A stretch of 64,000 nt of DNA from a candidate division TM6 bacterium RIFCSPHIGHO2_12_FULL_36_22 (GCA_001771315.1 METK01000019.1:1-64000); one strand, 5' to 3'. Shown: positions 16,508 to 24,793, counted from the stretch's first letter. The notes: a model not told the origin generated them from the sequence alone. Program-made: numbers and translations.

Positions 16508-17144
16508 ATATCTATTATCCTTGTTAATCACTTTTAAACTTTTATCCGTTAACCCTGATATCAGAGAAATAGCTTCATTCACTGGTGCAAACTTCAAAAT
16601 GGAAAACGTTGTTAATGTATTTGCACCACCTAAAGAGGCAGACATTCGTTCAGGATTCTCTCTATCGAGCCTCCTATCCTTTAGTTCGATACGGGATATC
16701 AGATCAAGAATCAAACTTGTTGCTGGATTGAGTATTATTCCAGCAGCCTATATTGCTTATCTTGTGATTAGAACCAACAAACTCATGAATAATGAATCTA
16801 AATGGATCAATTGGCAATCAGCTCTATCCTTGAACACCCTACTATCTAAACCAATACAAGAAACTAGCTCGGAACTATTGGGCGCCATCTCCTACCGCTA
16901 TCAAGAACCTGGCAAAGAAGTTAATCTAGCCTATGCTTTTTTGGCCTTTTCAGCCGATATTCAATCAGAATCGATACAACTGGAGCGCTATCTTCAGGCA
17001 ACTAAGCTCCTTAAATATCTAAAATTCAGTACATTTCTTCAATTTAATGAACTCAAAGAACAAAAAGCCCTCGATGCTATCAGAAAACTGACATACCTTA
17101 AAAATGTTGCTGCTCAAGGTCTATCAAAAGGCTATCAATCATAG
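16497..17144 (+). CDS. Exported or membrane-anchored protein, unknown function
   Basis: A 215-residue protein. A moderately hydrophobic N-terminus (YKYLLSLLITFKLLSV) may be a signal peptide, and residues around 80-95 (LVAGLSIIPAAYIAYLVI) form one clear membrane span. The C-terminal half is helical (YLQATKLLKYLKFSTFLQFN). It starts within the last codons of the upstream small gene. The stop is about 20 bases before a transposon relic. I see no known domain. Confidence 0.6.
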   Translation: MQYKYLLSLLITFKLLSVNPDIREIASFTGANFKMENVVNVFAPPKEADIRSGFSLSSLLSFSSIRDIRSRIKLVAGLSIIPAAYIAYLVIRTNKLMNNESKWINWQSALSLNTLLSKPIQETSSELLGAISYRYQEPGKEVNLAYAFLAFSADIQSESIQLERYLQATKLLKYLKFSTFLQFNELKEQKALDAIRKLTYLKNVAAQGLSKGYQS

Positions 17145-17165
17145 CTACTACTGATATTATTCATC

Positions 17166-17424
17166 TGGAGCTTTAAGCGGCTAGAAAATGGATTAAAATA
17201 TCTTGCTAAACTAGCTGGGGTCTATGTTGAATATATTGATCCTCGCTACACATCCCAAAGATGTTCTCAATGTGATATTGTTAAGAAAAGCAACTGAAAA
17301 AATCAGGTATATATGTTCGTGTGATTTACAGCTTAATGCGGATCTCAATGCTTCTCGAAATATAAAAAATATATGGTTTAGGGCCAATGGCTATACATCT
17401 GGGCCCGAGTCAACGGGCCGTTAA
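17166..17424 (+). pseudogene. tnpB: 3' relic of a tnpB gene
   Basis: Translation gives WSFKRLENGLKYLAKLAGVY then VEYIDPRYTSQRCSQCDIVK, which aligns with residues 288 onward of the intact TnpB at 44760-45887. It then meets an in-frame TGA (17298-17300) and needs a frameshift to continue as YICSCDLQLNADLNASRN and RANGYTSG to the stop at 17424. About 86 C-terminal codons survive, including the zinc cysteines and the last RuvC aspartate; the first 287 are gone. It cannot make an active nuclease. Its 3' flank retains the transposon right end. Confidence 0.9.
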
Positions 17425-17467
17425 TTCCTTAGCTGCAAGCTCCCTCCTTTAGGGGGGAGTCGTTGAC
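17425..17467 (+). repeat. Right end of IS605-type TnpB element
   Basis: TTAATTCCTTAGCTGCAAG, then the hairpin CTCCCTCCTTTAGGGGGGAG, ending in GTTGAC at 17467. The intact element has the same sequence with two differences, ending at 44709 on the other strand. Sequence identity stops after GTTGAC, which fixes the outer boundary of the element. Confidence 0.8.
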
Positions 17468-17567
17468 TAGTTTCTATCTAGATATGCAAACTCTTGCTTT
17501 TGAATGACAATATTTGCTAATATGAATTTTGTATATATTTTATTTTTTTGAAACTGGAGACATTGAA

Positions 17568-17735
17568 ATGAAAAAAGTATTGTTATTTATATTTCTTATA
17601 AGTGGTATAGCCATATCTGTTAATGCTGATAATGGTGGTGATGCTTCAGATATACAACATCGACGTACAACAGGCTGCGATAATGGAAAATGTCCACAAG
17701 GTAAGCGTTGTGTTCGTGGTTGGTGCGTAAGCTAA
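17568..17735 (+). CDS. Secreted cysteine-rich peptide 1 (knottin-like)
   Basis: A 55-residue peptide: signal peptide MKKVLLFIFLISGIAISVNA, then a mature part of about 35 residues with four cysteines in CDNGKCPQGKRCVRGWC (C-x4-C-x5-C-x4-C). The glycine and cysteine spacing resembles small disulphide-rich modules such as EB or knottin folds, though too short to assign. ATG 17568 is chosen because GGAGA lies before it and the signal peptide starts there. First of a tandem cluster of similar genes. Confidence 0.7.
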   Translation: MKKVLLFIFLISGIAISVNADNGGDASDIQHRRTTGCDNGKCPQGKRCVRGWCVS

Positions 17736-17760
17736 TAACAAATTTATATAAGTAAAAAAT

Positions 17761-17970
17761 ATGAAAAAATTTATATTGCTAAATCTTATCATAGTTAGTA
17801 TAACAGGTTCGATTCAGGCTGGAAATGCAAACACCGCAGCTTTTGGCTTTCCATGCTCAGAAGACGGTTCATGCCCAATTATAAAAGAAGTTCAGTTTAT
17901 CTGTTGTGGACGTACCAAGGAAGGCGGAGGATTGTGTATAGACCCCAGAAAAACAACCTGTCAACCATAA
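17761..17970 (+). CDS. Secreted cysteine-rich peptide 2
   Basis: A 69-residue peptide with signal peptide MKKFILLNLIIVSITGSIQA and a mature part with six cysteines (PCSEDGSC, ICC, GLC, TTC). It begins 25 bases after peptide 1 and ends 26 bases before peptide 3. The signal peptide resembles those of its neighbours (MKKxxLLxLIIxSI...QA), so the cluster probably arose by tandem duplication with fast divergence of the mature parts. Confidence 0.7.
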   Translation: MKKFILLNLIIVSITGSIQAGNANTAAFGFPCSEDGSCPIIKEVQFICCGRTKEGGGLCIDPRKTTCQP

Positions 17971-17996
17971 TATTATATAAAACTATAAAGGAATTA

Positions 17997-18245
17997 ATGA
18001 TGAAAAAATTACTCTTATTAAGTCTTATCATCAGTAGCGTAGCAATTTCACTACAAGCTGATGATGCTTCTAATCTTCCAGACAGTCCGGCTTCTAAAGG
18101 TAGTGCACCTGAACTCTATCCTCTTGGTGCACCATGTACAAAACATGACGATTGTTTTTCACCAAATATTCACTTCGTATGTGATAATGATGTATGCGCA
18201 GTAATGAAGCCAAGAATGAAGCCAAGTACGATTGATGTTAAGTAA
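17997..18245 (+). CDS. Secreted cysteine-rich peptide 3
   Basis: An 82-residue peptide (81 if the second ATG at 18000 is used; its spacing from the AAGGA site is better). The signal peptide is MKKLLLLSLIISSVAISLQA. The mature part has four cysteines in CTKHDDCFSPNIHFVCDNDVC (read as C-x5-C-x8-C-x4-C), the pattern CxxxxDC...C...C seen in EB and colipase-like modules. The signal-peptide DNA is nearly the same as that of the truncated copy at 18340. Confidence 0.7.
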   Translation: MMKKLLLLSLIISSVAISLQADDASNLPDSPASKGSAPELYPLGAPCTKHDDCFSPNIHFVCDNDVCAVMKPRMKPSTIDVK

Positions 18246-18339
18246 AATAAACCGGCCTAATTAAAGCGGAGATCGATACCTTAGAAGGCAGTCGAATTCG
18301 GTTTACTAAGGTCGGTTTAATATAATTAAGGAAATAATT
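18246..18339 (+). other. Structured intergenic segment between peptide 3 and its truncated copy
   Basis: Nested inverted repeats: TAAACCG (18248-18254) pairs with CGGTTTA (18313-18319), and ACCTTAG (18278-18284) pairs with CTAAGGT (18306-18312), the two right arms being adjacent. A further CGGTTTA at 18299-18305 offers an alternative pairing. It may be a terminator for the cluster or the scar of a deletion. No T run follows. Confidence 0.4.
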
Positions 18340-18414
18340 ATGAAAAAGTTTATGTTATTAAGTCTTACCGTAAGTAGCATAGCTATTTCATTGCAGGCTG
18401 ATTTAGTTGGTTGA
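18340..18414 (+). pseudogene. Truncated fourth peptide gene: signal peptide only
   Basis: A ribosome site (AAGGAAAT) and ATG 18340 open a frame encoding MKKFMLLSLTVSSIAISLQA plus DLVG and a stop. The signal peptide is a close paralogue of that of peptide 3, but the mature part is missing. The frame runs into the 3' end of the convergent mlaD gene (stop at 18403). Best read as a gene decapitated by recombination, leaving only its start. Confidence 0.7.
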
Positions 18415-20046
18415 ACTACCTATACTTCCTAACTTAGAGAACAAGAACTTCAGATCATCTTCACCAAATCGAAGCCCCATACCCAAGAAAGCATTCGCAT
18501 TTGATTTACTAACGAAGTCATCAGCACCGAAGCATGCATATGCATTTCTAAAGAAGAATACTTTGTTGATCCATTTCAAGTGAGGGCGACGATCTTCTAA
18601 GAAGTGATTTTGACCATAGAAGTCATATATTTCAAATGACATAAGCCAACGGAAACTATCACATGCAAAAGGCATGTTAAAGTCAACAGCAATACCACCA
18701 GTACCATCAAATAAACCTCCTCTAAATGCTACATCTTTAAAGCATTTACCTAACTGCAGATTCCATGCCCAACTATTACGCATGATACCAACAGTTGCTT
18801 GCTGACTTGCTCGTTGTAAGGTGCCTGATGGCGAAAGAATAAGATCACAGCCCGATTGACTTAACGGTCTACCATTTTGATTAAACCATTCTGACTTATC
18901 GTATCTACGTTTTGGGAACCCTTTAACAGAACCTACCATTCCTAGAAGCAAGAAAGTATCATCATTGAAATGTAATCGCATATCAAGATAGCTTTTTGCA
19001 TCACGGTGATCATAACCATCGCATGCTCTAAACATTGTCTCATTATGAAAATCAAATACTAAGCTAATACCATCAATAACCGCAAAGTAATCTCTCAAAC
19101 CTTTTGCTGCAAACTTGAGATCATCATAGACGTCATCCTCATTGATAAGTTTACCAAGCAAGCCTTCCCCATCGTCAATTTTCTGTGCAACATTGGCAAT
19201 ATTTTTAAATCCGTCTTGTGCATGTACAGCTGCACTTTCTAGTGCATGAGTTGTGTCTTTTAATTCACGGGCAACTTGACCAAAATCACGATCAAATACT
19301 TCGGAAATACGGCCTAAACTTTCTTGGAATTGCGGAAAAACATCACTGTCTAATTTATCAGCAATACGTTTAAAATCATTACTAAATTGTGGTACTGAAT
19401 CACGCATTTCTTTTGCAAAGGCAGCAACATCTTTCAACATACTATCGATGTTACCTTCATTGGCTGCAAAGGTTCTTTCAAGCGTTGAAGAGAAGTGTGA
19501 TAATTTTCCAGAAGCTTCGTTCATATTTTTAATAAACGTTTGAATCTGTCCAGCTTCTTTACCGCCAATAACATCTTTTAATGATGTTGTAACTGATTCA
19601 ACGTTGTCAGCAATCTTTCTGAACTTGTACATAAGATCTTCAATAGATACGGATGATCGTCCCGGTCTGCCAAGGGTGGCACCTGATGGTAAAATTTTTA
19701 CTTCAGGGTCTCCTGGAGCTATTTCAAGATATTTAGAACCAAGCACACCTTCTTGCCTAATGATACCATAAGCATCATCATGCAATACATATTGCTCTTT
19801 TATTTGCACCTTAACCCGAGCTTGATTCTCTCCTTTGGTTAGTGCGATTTCATCAATCCAACCAACTTTAACACCAGCAATTTTAACGTCAGCTTTCTTC
19901 GTTAATCCCGAAACATCTTCAAAGTAAATCGTGTAGGGTTGATAGTCTGCAAGATGAAAGCGAAACACTCCTAGCTTGAATGTCATGTAAAAGAGAATAG
20001 CTATCGCGATAATAACGAAAATTCCAACTTTCGTTTCAATTCTCAT
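18403..20046 (-). CDS. mlaD: MCE-domain lipid transport protein (MlaD-like) with C-terminal beta-rich domain
   Basis: A 547-residue periplasmic protein anchored by one N-terminal span (VGIFVIIAIAILFYMTFKLG). The MCE domain follows (about 38-125), with VSGLTKKADVKIAGVKVGWI and GVLGSKYLEI. A long helical part (130-310) resembles the needle region of larger MCE proteins. The last 230 residues are rich in aromatic and glycine strands and end LGMGLRFGEDDLKFLFSKLG, resembling an outer-membrane-type domain. MCE proteins bind phospholipids between membranes. ATG 20046 is used; TTG 20052 is possible. It is the last gene of the gspF-K operon; mlaE and mlaF lie at 48 kb. Confidence 0.85.
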   Translation of the reverse strand: MRIETKVGIFVIIAIAILFYMTFKLGVFRFHLADYQPYTIYFEDVSGLTKKADVKIAGVKVGWIDEIALTKGENQARVKVQIKEQYVLHDDAYGIIRQEGVLGSKYLEIAPGDPEVKILPSGATLGRPGRSSVSIEDLMYKFRKIADNVESVTTSLKDVIGGKEAGQIQTFIKNMNEASGKLSHFSSTLERTFAANEGNIDSMLKDVAAFAKEMRDSVPQFSNDFKRIADKLDSDVFPQFQESLGRISEVFDRDFGQVARELKDTTHALESAAVHAQDGFKNIANVAQKIDDGEGLLGKLINEDDVYDDLKFAAKGLRDYFAVIDGISLVFDFHNETMFRACDGYDHRDAKSYLDMRLHFNDDTFLLLGMVGSVKGFPKRRYDKSEWFNQNGRPLSQSGCDLILSPSGTLQRASQQATVGIMRNSWAWNLQLGKCFKDVAFRGGLFDGTGGIAVDFNMPFACDSFRWLMSFEIYDFYGQNHFLEDRRPHLKWINKVFFFRNAYACFGADDFVSKSNANAFLGMGLRFGEDDLKFLFSKLGSIGSSTN

Positions 20047-20068
20047 ACGCAAGGCTTTTCCTTATTCG

Positions 20069-21088
20069 TTATATCCAATACAATTTTTTTATTCTATATG
20101 GTATATCACCATAAGAATTACCTGATCTTACGACAATAGCAAATACTTTTTGTATAATTTCTCCAGCGATACCATAAGATACCACAGAAAAAACTTTTGG
20201 CCCAAATTTTGTCGCAAGCATTCCTTCAATACCCTGAGGCAACGTTTTATAGTCTACCCCGTATACCTTGCCTAGGCTAGTATTCCACTCTTGTTGCCAT
20301 TGTACAGTCGGCTTGAAAAGTTTTATCCATGTTTGCAAAGATTCTTTTTTCGACTCAATGGTTGCACGCGCTGCACCCTGTAAACCTAGCACATCTGCCA
20401 TAGATTGTGAAAACATCCATGGCTCTATTCCATCCTCTTGGGACCATGTTGTAAATAAATCAGTTAACACAATTTCAGGATTCGTTATATTCATATCGGG
20501 CTTTACAAAAACCTTATTTGCAAAAATAATATACTCCGGCCTTTCCAAAAGTTGTGTTACATCATTTATTCTATTTTTTTTGAAAAGTTTTTCTAGCCCT
20601 ATAAATAAATCTGCATCTGTATGCACAATTGACTTAACCTTATCTAAAATTTTTTTTCTAAACATTTCTTGTTCTTGTTTAGTTCCCTTAAAATCTTGCT
20701 TTTCAAAGTCATACAAATTATTGAGATTAAGTTTACCATCTTCACATGCAATATAAATTTTCATATCACCATCAAGGCCGCCCTGATGGACTGATATGGT
20801 TTGCCAGCGATTGAGTATCGGCAATACCTGTTTCAAAAAAAGCGCCTCTTCAGATGGCGGTTTTTCATCTTTACCTTGTTTTTGTTCTGGCTTTTTAACG
20901 TAGAGCTGACTTAAAGCAAGACGTACCCCACTAATCGCCAACATCTTTGCTTGTTCACGTTTTTCAATGGTTGTCGTGTATGCCAAGTATGCAGATCCAC
21001 GGTTGAATATTTGCGTTACCATAACAACTAATAAACTTACCAATGTAACCGTTAATACAAGAATATATCCGGGTTTTTGTTGTCGCAT
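20069..21088 (-). CDS. gspK: Type II secretion minor pseudopilin GspK
   Basis: A 339-residue protein with a prepilin-like N-terminus (KPGYILVLTVTLVSLLVVMV; the usual Glu5 is absent, as is common in GspK). The block REQAKMLAISGVRLALSQLY and the later helical domain around DLFIGLEKLFKKNRINDVTQ fit GspK, which caps the pseudopilus tip with GspI and GspJ. Ribosome site AGGAGG; the start overlaps the gspJ stop. No secretin or GspC/L/M gene is in this window. Confidence 0.8.
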   Translation of the reverse strand: MRQQKPGYILVLTVTLVSLLVVMVTQIFNRGSAYLAYTTTIEKREQAKMLAISGVRLALSQLYVKKPEQKQGKDEKPPSEEALFLKQVLPILNRWQTISVHQGGLDGDMKIYIACEDGKLNLNNLYDFEKQDFKGTKQEQEMFRKKILDKVKSIVHTDADLFIGLEKLFKKNRINDVTQLLERPEYIIFANKVFVKPDMNITNPEIVLTDLFTTWSQEDGIEPWMFSQSMADVLGLQGAARATIESKKESLQTWIKLFKPTVQWQQEWNTSLGKVYGVDYKTLPQGIEGMLATKFGPKVFSVVSYGIAGEIIQKVFAIVVRSGNSYGDIPYRIKKLYWI

Positions 21089-22176
21089 TACTTACCTCCT
21101 AACTTTCCGAATAACTGATTTCCATTCGGTTGTGGTGGACCCGCTGCACGCTGACCTGTAGGTTGTTGTGCTTGTCCAGGTCGCGAACCGGCTGGCCGTG
21201 GCGGACCTGGTTGTTGTTGCGCTTGTTTTGGTTGACCTGCTGGCGGTTGCTGAGCAGCTGGCGGTTGTTGTAGTTTTGGTTGAGTCACTACACCACTATC
21301 AAATGCAAAAACATGGTAGAAGAATGTATAATGTCGTGTTTGTTCTTCATCAGGATTTTTACTTTGCCATAATTCTAATTCTACCTTTATAAAAACAGGC
21401 AATAGATCTTGATATAATTCTTTATTCTCTTTGAGTATAGAATCATTCCATTCAGCAAATGGCACAAGCTCTGGCACTTCTTTTCGTTCCTCTTCGCCAT
21501 CTTTCTTTTTTTCTTTTTCGTTTTTTTCGCCTTGTTTTTGCTTCGGTTGTTTTGCTGCTAAAAATTCTAACGAAAATTGCTTAATACTATCTGCTATTTG
21601 GTATGCACGAGGATTAGCTTCTTTAAATGCATCCATTTCAATTTCTATTGACTCACGACGAAATAATTTTAGGTGCTTATTATTGGTATCAGGCTCTAAG
21701 TAATATTCAACTCGAACCATACGAGGTTTAGACTCACCATATACTTGCAATGGATTATTCGTAATGAATGTAAGACTCTTCATACTTTTACCATCATTGG
21801 AACTTATAAGTGCATCTTTAACACGTGCTAATTTCTTTTTCGGCTTTGGTGGTTGAGCAGGTTTTGGTTGTTCTGCTTGTGGTTGAGAGCCCTCGGCTTG
21901 CTGAGTAGCTGATGGTTGCTGAGGCTTGTTAGATTCACTGGTACGATCATCAACAAAAACCTGTGGCACAAAAATCCCAGAAATATCTTTTTCCAATTGA
22001 TTATAAATAATAGAATCTTCAAAATCCAAATCTATAGTCTCATTAATACGACTAACAGATCTTTGAGTTTGAAGATAAATGTTCAACAATATGCCACCCA
22101 AAATACTCGTGATGACAATAGCAATCATCATCTCTATAAGTGTAAAACCAGGCTTATTGTTTTTCTTTATTACCAT
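21088..22176 (-). CDS. gspJ: Type II secretion minor pseudopilin GspJ-like
   Basis: A 362-residue pseudopilin. The class III signal NNKPGFTLIEMMIAIVITSI is cut between Gly and Phe by prepilin peptidase. The following domain (YNQLEKDISGIFVPQVFVDD; LKLFRRESIEIEMDAF) fits GspJ. Two low-complexity inserts are unusual: a Q/P/K-rich stretch after residue 75 and a long Q/P/G-rich C-terminal tail (PAGQPKQAQQQPGPPRPAGS). Position between gspI and gspK supports the assignment. Stop and start codons overlap its neighbours by one base on each side. Confidence 0.8.
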   Translation of the reverse strand: MVIKKNNKPGFTLIEMMIAIVITSILGGILLNIYLQTQRSVSRINETIDLDFEDSIIYNQLEKDISGIFVPQVFVDDRTSESNKPQQPSATQQAEGSQPQAEQPKPAQPPKPKKKLARVKDALISSNDGKSMKSLTFITNNPLQVYGESKPRMVRVEYYLEPDTNNKHLKLFRRESIEIEMDAFKEANPRAYQIADSIKQFSLEFLAAKQPKQKQGEKNEKEKKKDGEEERKEVPELVPFAEWNDSILKENKELYQDLLPVFIKVELELWQSKNPDEEQTRHYTFFYHVFAFDSGVVTQPKLQQPPAAQQPPAGQPKQAQQQPGPPRPAGSRPGQAQQPTGQRAAGPPQPNGNQLFGKLGGK

Positions 22177-22589
22177 TATTTTTTCTTTTCCTGCTGAGGC
22201 TCTGGTAAAAAGCTTATCAAACCAAGCTCTGCAGTGCTATCAATATCAAATACCCCAGTCCAACTCGCACGAACATGCTCCACAAAAACTTGATCATACT
22301 TTTCTAATTGTTTATCTCCGGGAATAAAATCAAGCTTTAAACTTGTCTCAGGATCTGCAACTTTTTGGCTTACCGATTCCTTATTTTTTCTTTGCTCCCA
22401 AAACTCCGGCCCAAAAAACATATTTTTCATAACAGCAAGACGCACAAAGTAGCCGTGTGCATGTACCACTTTACGCGCTAATGTCATTTGTGATACAAGC
22501 ACCGTACTCAGTATCAATCCAATAATAGCGGTCGCCATCATAACTTCCATAAGTGTAAATGCTTTTTTGTTATGGCCGTTGAAACTCAT
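22176..22589 (-). CDS. gspI: Type II secretion minor pseudopilin GspI-like
   Basis: A 137-residue pseudopilin with the class III signal KKAFTLMEVMMATAIIGLIL, where the residue before Phe is Ala instead of Gly. I start it at ATG 22589, behind AAGGAG; a longer frame is open upstream but lies inside gspH. Order and size fit GspI. It overlaps gspH by 20 bases, so translation is likely coupled. Confidence 0.75.
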   Translation of the reverse strand: MSFNGHNKKAFTLMEVMMATAIIGLILSTVLVSQMTLARKVVHAHGYFVRLAVMKNMFFGPEFWEQRKNKESVSQKVADPETSLKLDFIPGDKQLEKYDQVFVEHVRASWTGVFDIDSTAELGLISFLPEPQQEKKK

Positions 22590-23136
22590 TGTACTCCTTA
22601 AATTGGACATAAAATGGGTTAAGAACCAAGGAAACATTAACCGTAAACTCACTCGCCTCAGATGCCTTATCATCAACAAAATTAATGATAACACTTTGTG
22701 CTAGACCATCTGGAACAACAAAGAACCACGCTGTCTCACGCTCACCAAATCGCATTTGATCCTTATCCCCAATATAGAAATTTACAATGCGATAATCTTC
22801 AGGCCATGACAATTGATTCAACGTAACATTATTTCCAACCGGCTCAAACTTTTGCTCATCTACCTCTTTCAATCCGCCCTCTTTAGCTTGCGTAAGCATG
22901 ATAGTTTGTCGACCAAAGTTGAATTCAATTTTTTGCAACTTATCGGTTACAATGGCATTTTGCCAAGCATTTTGCATGAGCTCATTAAGTGCTGATATTT
23001 TTTTGAAACGCTGTTGATCTGGCGTTGAACGGCGAAAGGTAGGAACCATAACGGCTGCCATGATACCAATCAGTACCATGACAACCATTATTTCTATTAA
23101 CGTAAATCCAGGCTTATTATTTTTGCACAAGAACAT
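22570..23136 (-). CDS. gspH: Type II secretion minor pseudopilin GspH-like
   Basis: A 188-residue pseudopilin: NNKPGFTLIEIMVVMVLIGI is the class III signal and first helix, followed by a beta-rich domain (IEFNFGRQTIMLTQAKEGG; WFFVVPDGLAQSVIINFVDD) as in GspH/FimT. It overlaps gspG upstream and gspI downstream by 20 bases each. The signal region is almost identical to that of gspJ. Confidence 0.8.
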   Translation of the reverse strand: MFLCKNNKPGFTLIEIMVVMVLIGIMAAVMVPTFRRSTPDQQRFKKISALNELMQNAWQNAIVTDKLQKIEFNFGRQTIMLTQAKEGGLKEVDEQKFEPVGNNVTLNQLSWPEDYRIVNFYIGDKDQMRFGERETAWFFVVPDGLAQSVIINFVDDKASEASEFTVNVSLVLNPFYVQFKEYNEFQRP

Positions 23137-23533
23137 AGTCGCTCGGATCTGCCTCTGTACCTAGTGGCCCGTATGAGTAGAGTTCATATGGCGGCTTAGC
23201 ATCTTTCGACTTACGCTCATATTGATACTCTTCACCCCAAGGATCTTGAGGAATCTCATCTTTCTCTAAATATTTACCACGCCACTTTGTTGCAATTGCA
23301 GGATCTGATGGACGCTTGAGTAAATCTTGTAACTGGGCCGGATATTGACCCGTATCATTTCTAAATTGTGAAATATCTAATGCTAATGTACGTAATTCAG
23401 CTTCTGCTCGTGTTACATTTGCTCGTCGCTGATATCGTGTGTATTGTTGTATTGCTAGACCACCCAAAATACCAATGATCGTAATTACGATCATAATTTC
23501 TACTAATGTAAAACCCGATTTTGCATGTTTCAT
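23117..23533 (-). CDS. gspG: Type II secretion major pseudopilin GspG
   Basis: A 138-residue major pseudopilin. KSGFTLVEIMIVITIIGILG is the prepilin signal and helix; the C-terminal part has the conserved GspG features RNDTGQYPAQLQDLLKRP, KYLEKDEIPQDPWGEEYQYE and YGPLGTEADPSDYV, including the calcium-loop aspartates. It builds the pseudopilus that pushes folded substrates through the secretin. It lies 10 bases downstream of gspF. Confidence 0.93.
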   Translation of the reverse strand: MKHAKSGFTLVEIMIVITIIGILGGLAIQQYTRYQRRANVTRAEAELRTLALDISQFRNDTGQYPAQLQDLLKRPSDPAIATKWRGKYLEKDEIPQDPWGEEYQYERKSKDAKPPYELYSYGPLGTEADPSDYVLVQK

Positions 23534-23543
23534 ATTTTCCTTT

Positions 23544-24758
23544 CTATCGTACTTGTGTCAAAACTTCTGCCATTTGCATCATTGGTAATGCCATTGCAAT
23601 AACAATGAAACCAACAACACAAGCCATGACAATTAACATAATTGGTTCTATCTTTGCTGTCAGACCGTCTGCATATTCCGACAACTCAAGCTCATAATTC
23701 TCTCCAACAGTCAAAAGCATCTCTGCCAATTTACCACTTTCCTCTCCCGTTTTCATCAAGTATATCGCAATTGGTGGAAAAATGTTTGTTTGCTTTAAAT
23801 ACTGCGTAATTTTACCTTCCTTAATAATCTTATCGCGTGCTTCAGATAGTGCTGATGCTAATACTCTATTCGTTGTAATCTTTACTACAATATCTAATGC
23901 CTCTGATAAATTTACACCACCTTCAATCAACATACCAAGTGTTTCTGAAAATTGTACAATTGCTCCATACCGAGTAAAAAATTTAACAACCGGAATACGT
24001 AACTTTATTTTATCAAGCAATAAGCTTCCAGCTGCTGTTTTAGACCAATAGATAAATACACCAACAAATGCAATGATACCGCCAACCAATATAATATAAT
24101 GATTTAAAACAAAATCAGATATACCCGTAATAAAGCGCGTTGCCCATGGCAACGTTGCCCCAGCTTGCGAAAAAGTAGCCGACATCTTTGGCACAACAAA
24201 TGTAAGCAATACAACAACGACCAAAAATACAATTCCCATCTGTATCAATGGTCCACGCATTGCCGATTTGACTTTCTTATCAATCACTTGCTTTTTTTCA
24301 AGGTACATTGTTAGTCGCTGTAGAATAATTTCAAGCTTACCTGTTGCTTCGCCAGCGCGGACGAGCTGAACATAAATATTGCCAAATACACGAGGATAAC
24401 GAGCAAGACATTCTGCAAATGAACTTCCCTCTTTCACGCTATCTTTAACATCAATTAATATAGAACGTAATCGTCCTTCAAATTGTTCAACAAGTAATTC
24501 AAGCGCTTGCAATAATGGAACACCTGATGAAAGTAGTACGGCAAGTTGTTTAGTAAAAAGTATTTTATCTTTGACCGTTACTTTGCCAAGCGTCATACGC
24601 TTGAACAGGCTCATTTGTCCTTCGCCTGTTGTAATACTAACTGGAAACATCCCCTTTTGCGTTAATGCAAAACGAGCATCAGATTCAGAAGCAGCATCGA
24701 TCTGCCCCTTAACTTTTTTTCCATTTTTTGATAATGCTTGATAAAGATATAGCGCCAT
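23544..24758 (-). CDS. gspF: Type II secretion inner-membrane protein GspF
   Basis: A 404-residue platform protein with two GspF/PilC domains. N-terminal YQALSKNGKKVKGQIDAASE, then FTKQLAVLLSSGVPLLQALE and its second-half counterpart FSETLGMLIEGGVNLSEALD are diagnostic, with PIAIYLMKTGEESGKLAEML repeating REGEATG-type motifs. Three membrane spans are visible near 170, 225 and 380. First gene of the F-G-H-I-J-K-mlaD operon. The matching ATPase gene gspE is 30 kb away at 54766. Confidence 0.93.
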   Translation of the reverse strand: MALYLYQALSKNGKKVKGQIDAASESDARFALTQKGMFPVSITTGEGQMSLFKRMTLGKVTVKDKILFTKQLAVLLSSGVPLLQALELLVEQFEGRLRSILIDVKDSVKEGSSFAECLARYPRVFGNIYVQLVRAGEATGKLEIILQRLTMYLEKKQVIDKKVKSAMRGPLIQMGIVFLVVVVLLTFVVPKMSATFSQAGATLPWATRFITGISDFVLNHYIILVGGIIAFVGVFIYWSKTAAGSLLLDKIKLRIPVVKFFTRYGAIVQFSETLGMLIEGGVNLSEALDIVVKITTNRVLASALSEARDKIIKEGKITQYLKQTNIFPPIAIYLMKTGEESGKLAEMLLTVGENYELELSEYADGLTAKIEPIMLIVMACVVGFIVIAMALPMMQMAEVLTQVR

Positions 24759-24793
24759 TCACTTCCTTACAATTTAGCAACGGAATATTTATC

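Noticed and set aside
17298-17300. TGA in the tnpB relic read as a recoded sense codon
   Set aside because: A frameshift follows closely and most of the gene is missing; elsewhere TGA acts as a normal stop, for example in gpmI.
17224-17424. 66-codon frame as a separate small zinc-finger gene
   Set aside because: Its second half is the C-terminus of TnpB in a shifted frame; the start lies inside the relic and has no ribosome site.
20268-20756. 162-codon plus-strand frame inside gspK
   Set aside because: The opposite strand encodes a well-supported GspK in operon order; the plus frame is Ser/Cys/Phe-rich shadow sequence without ribosome site.
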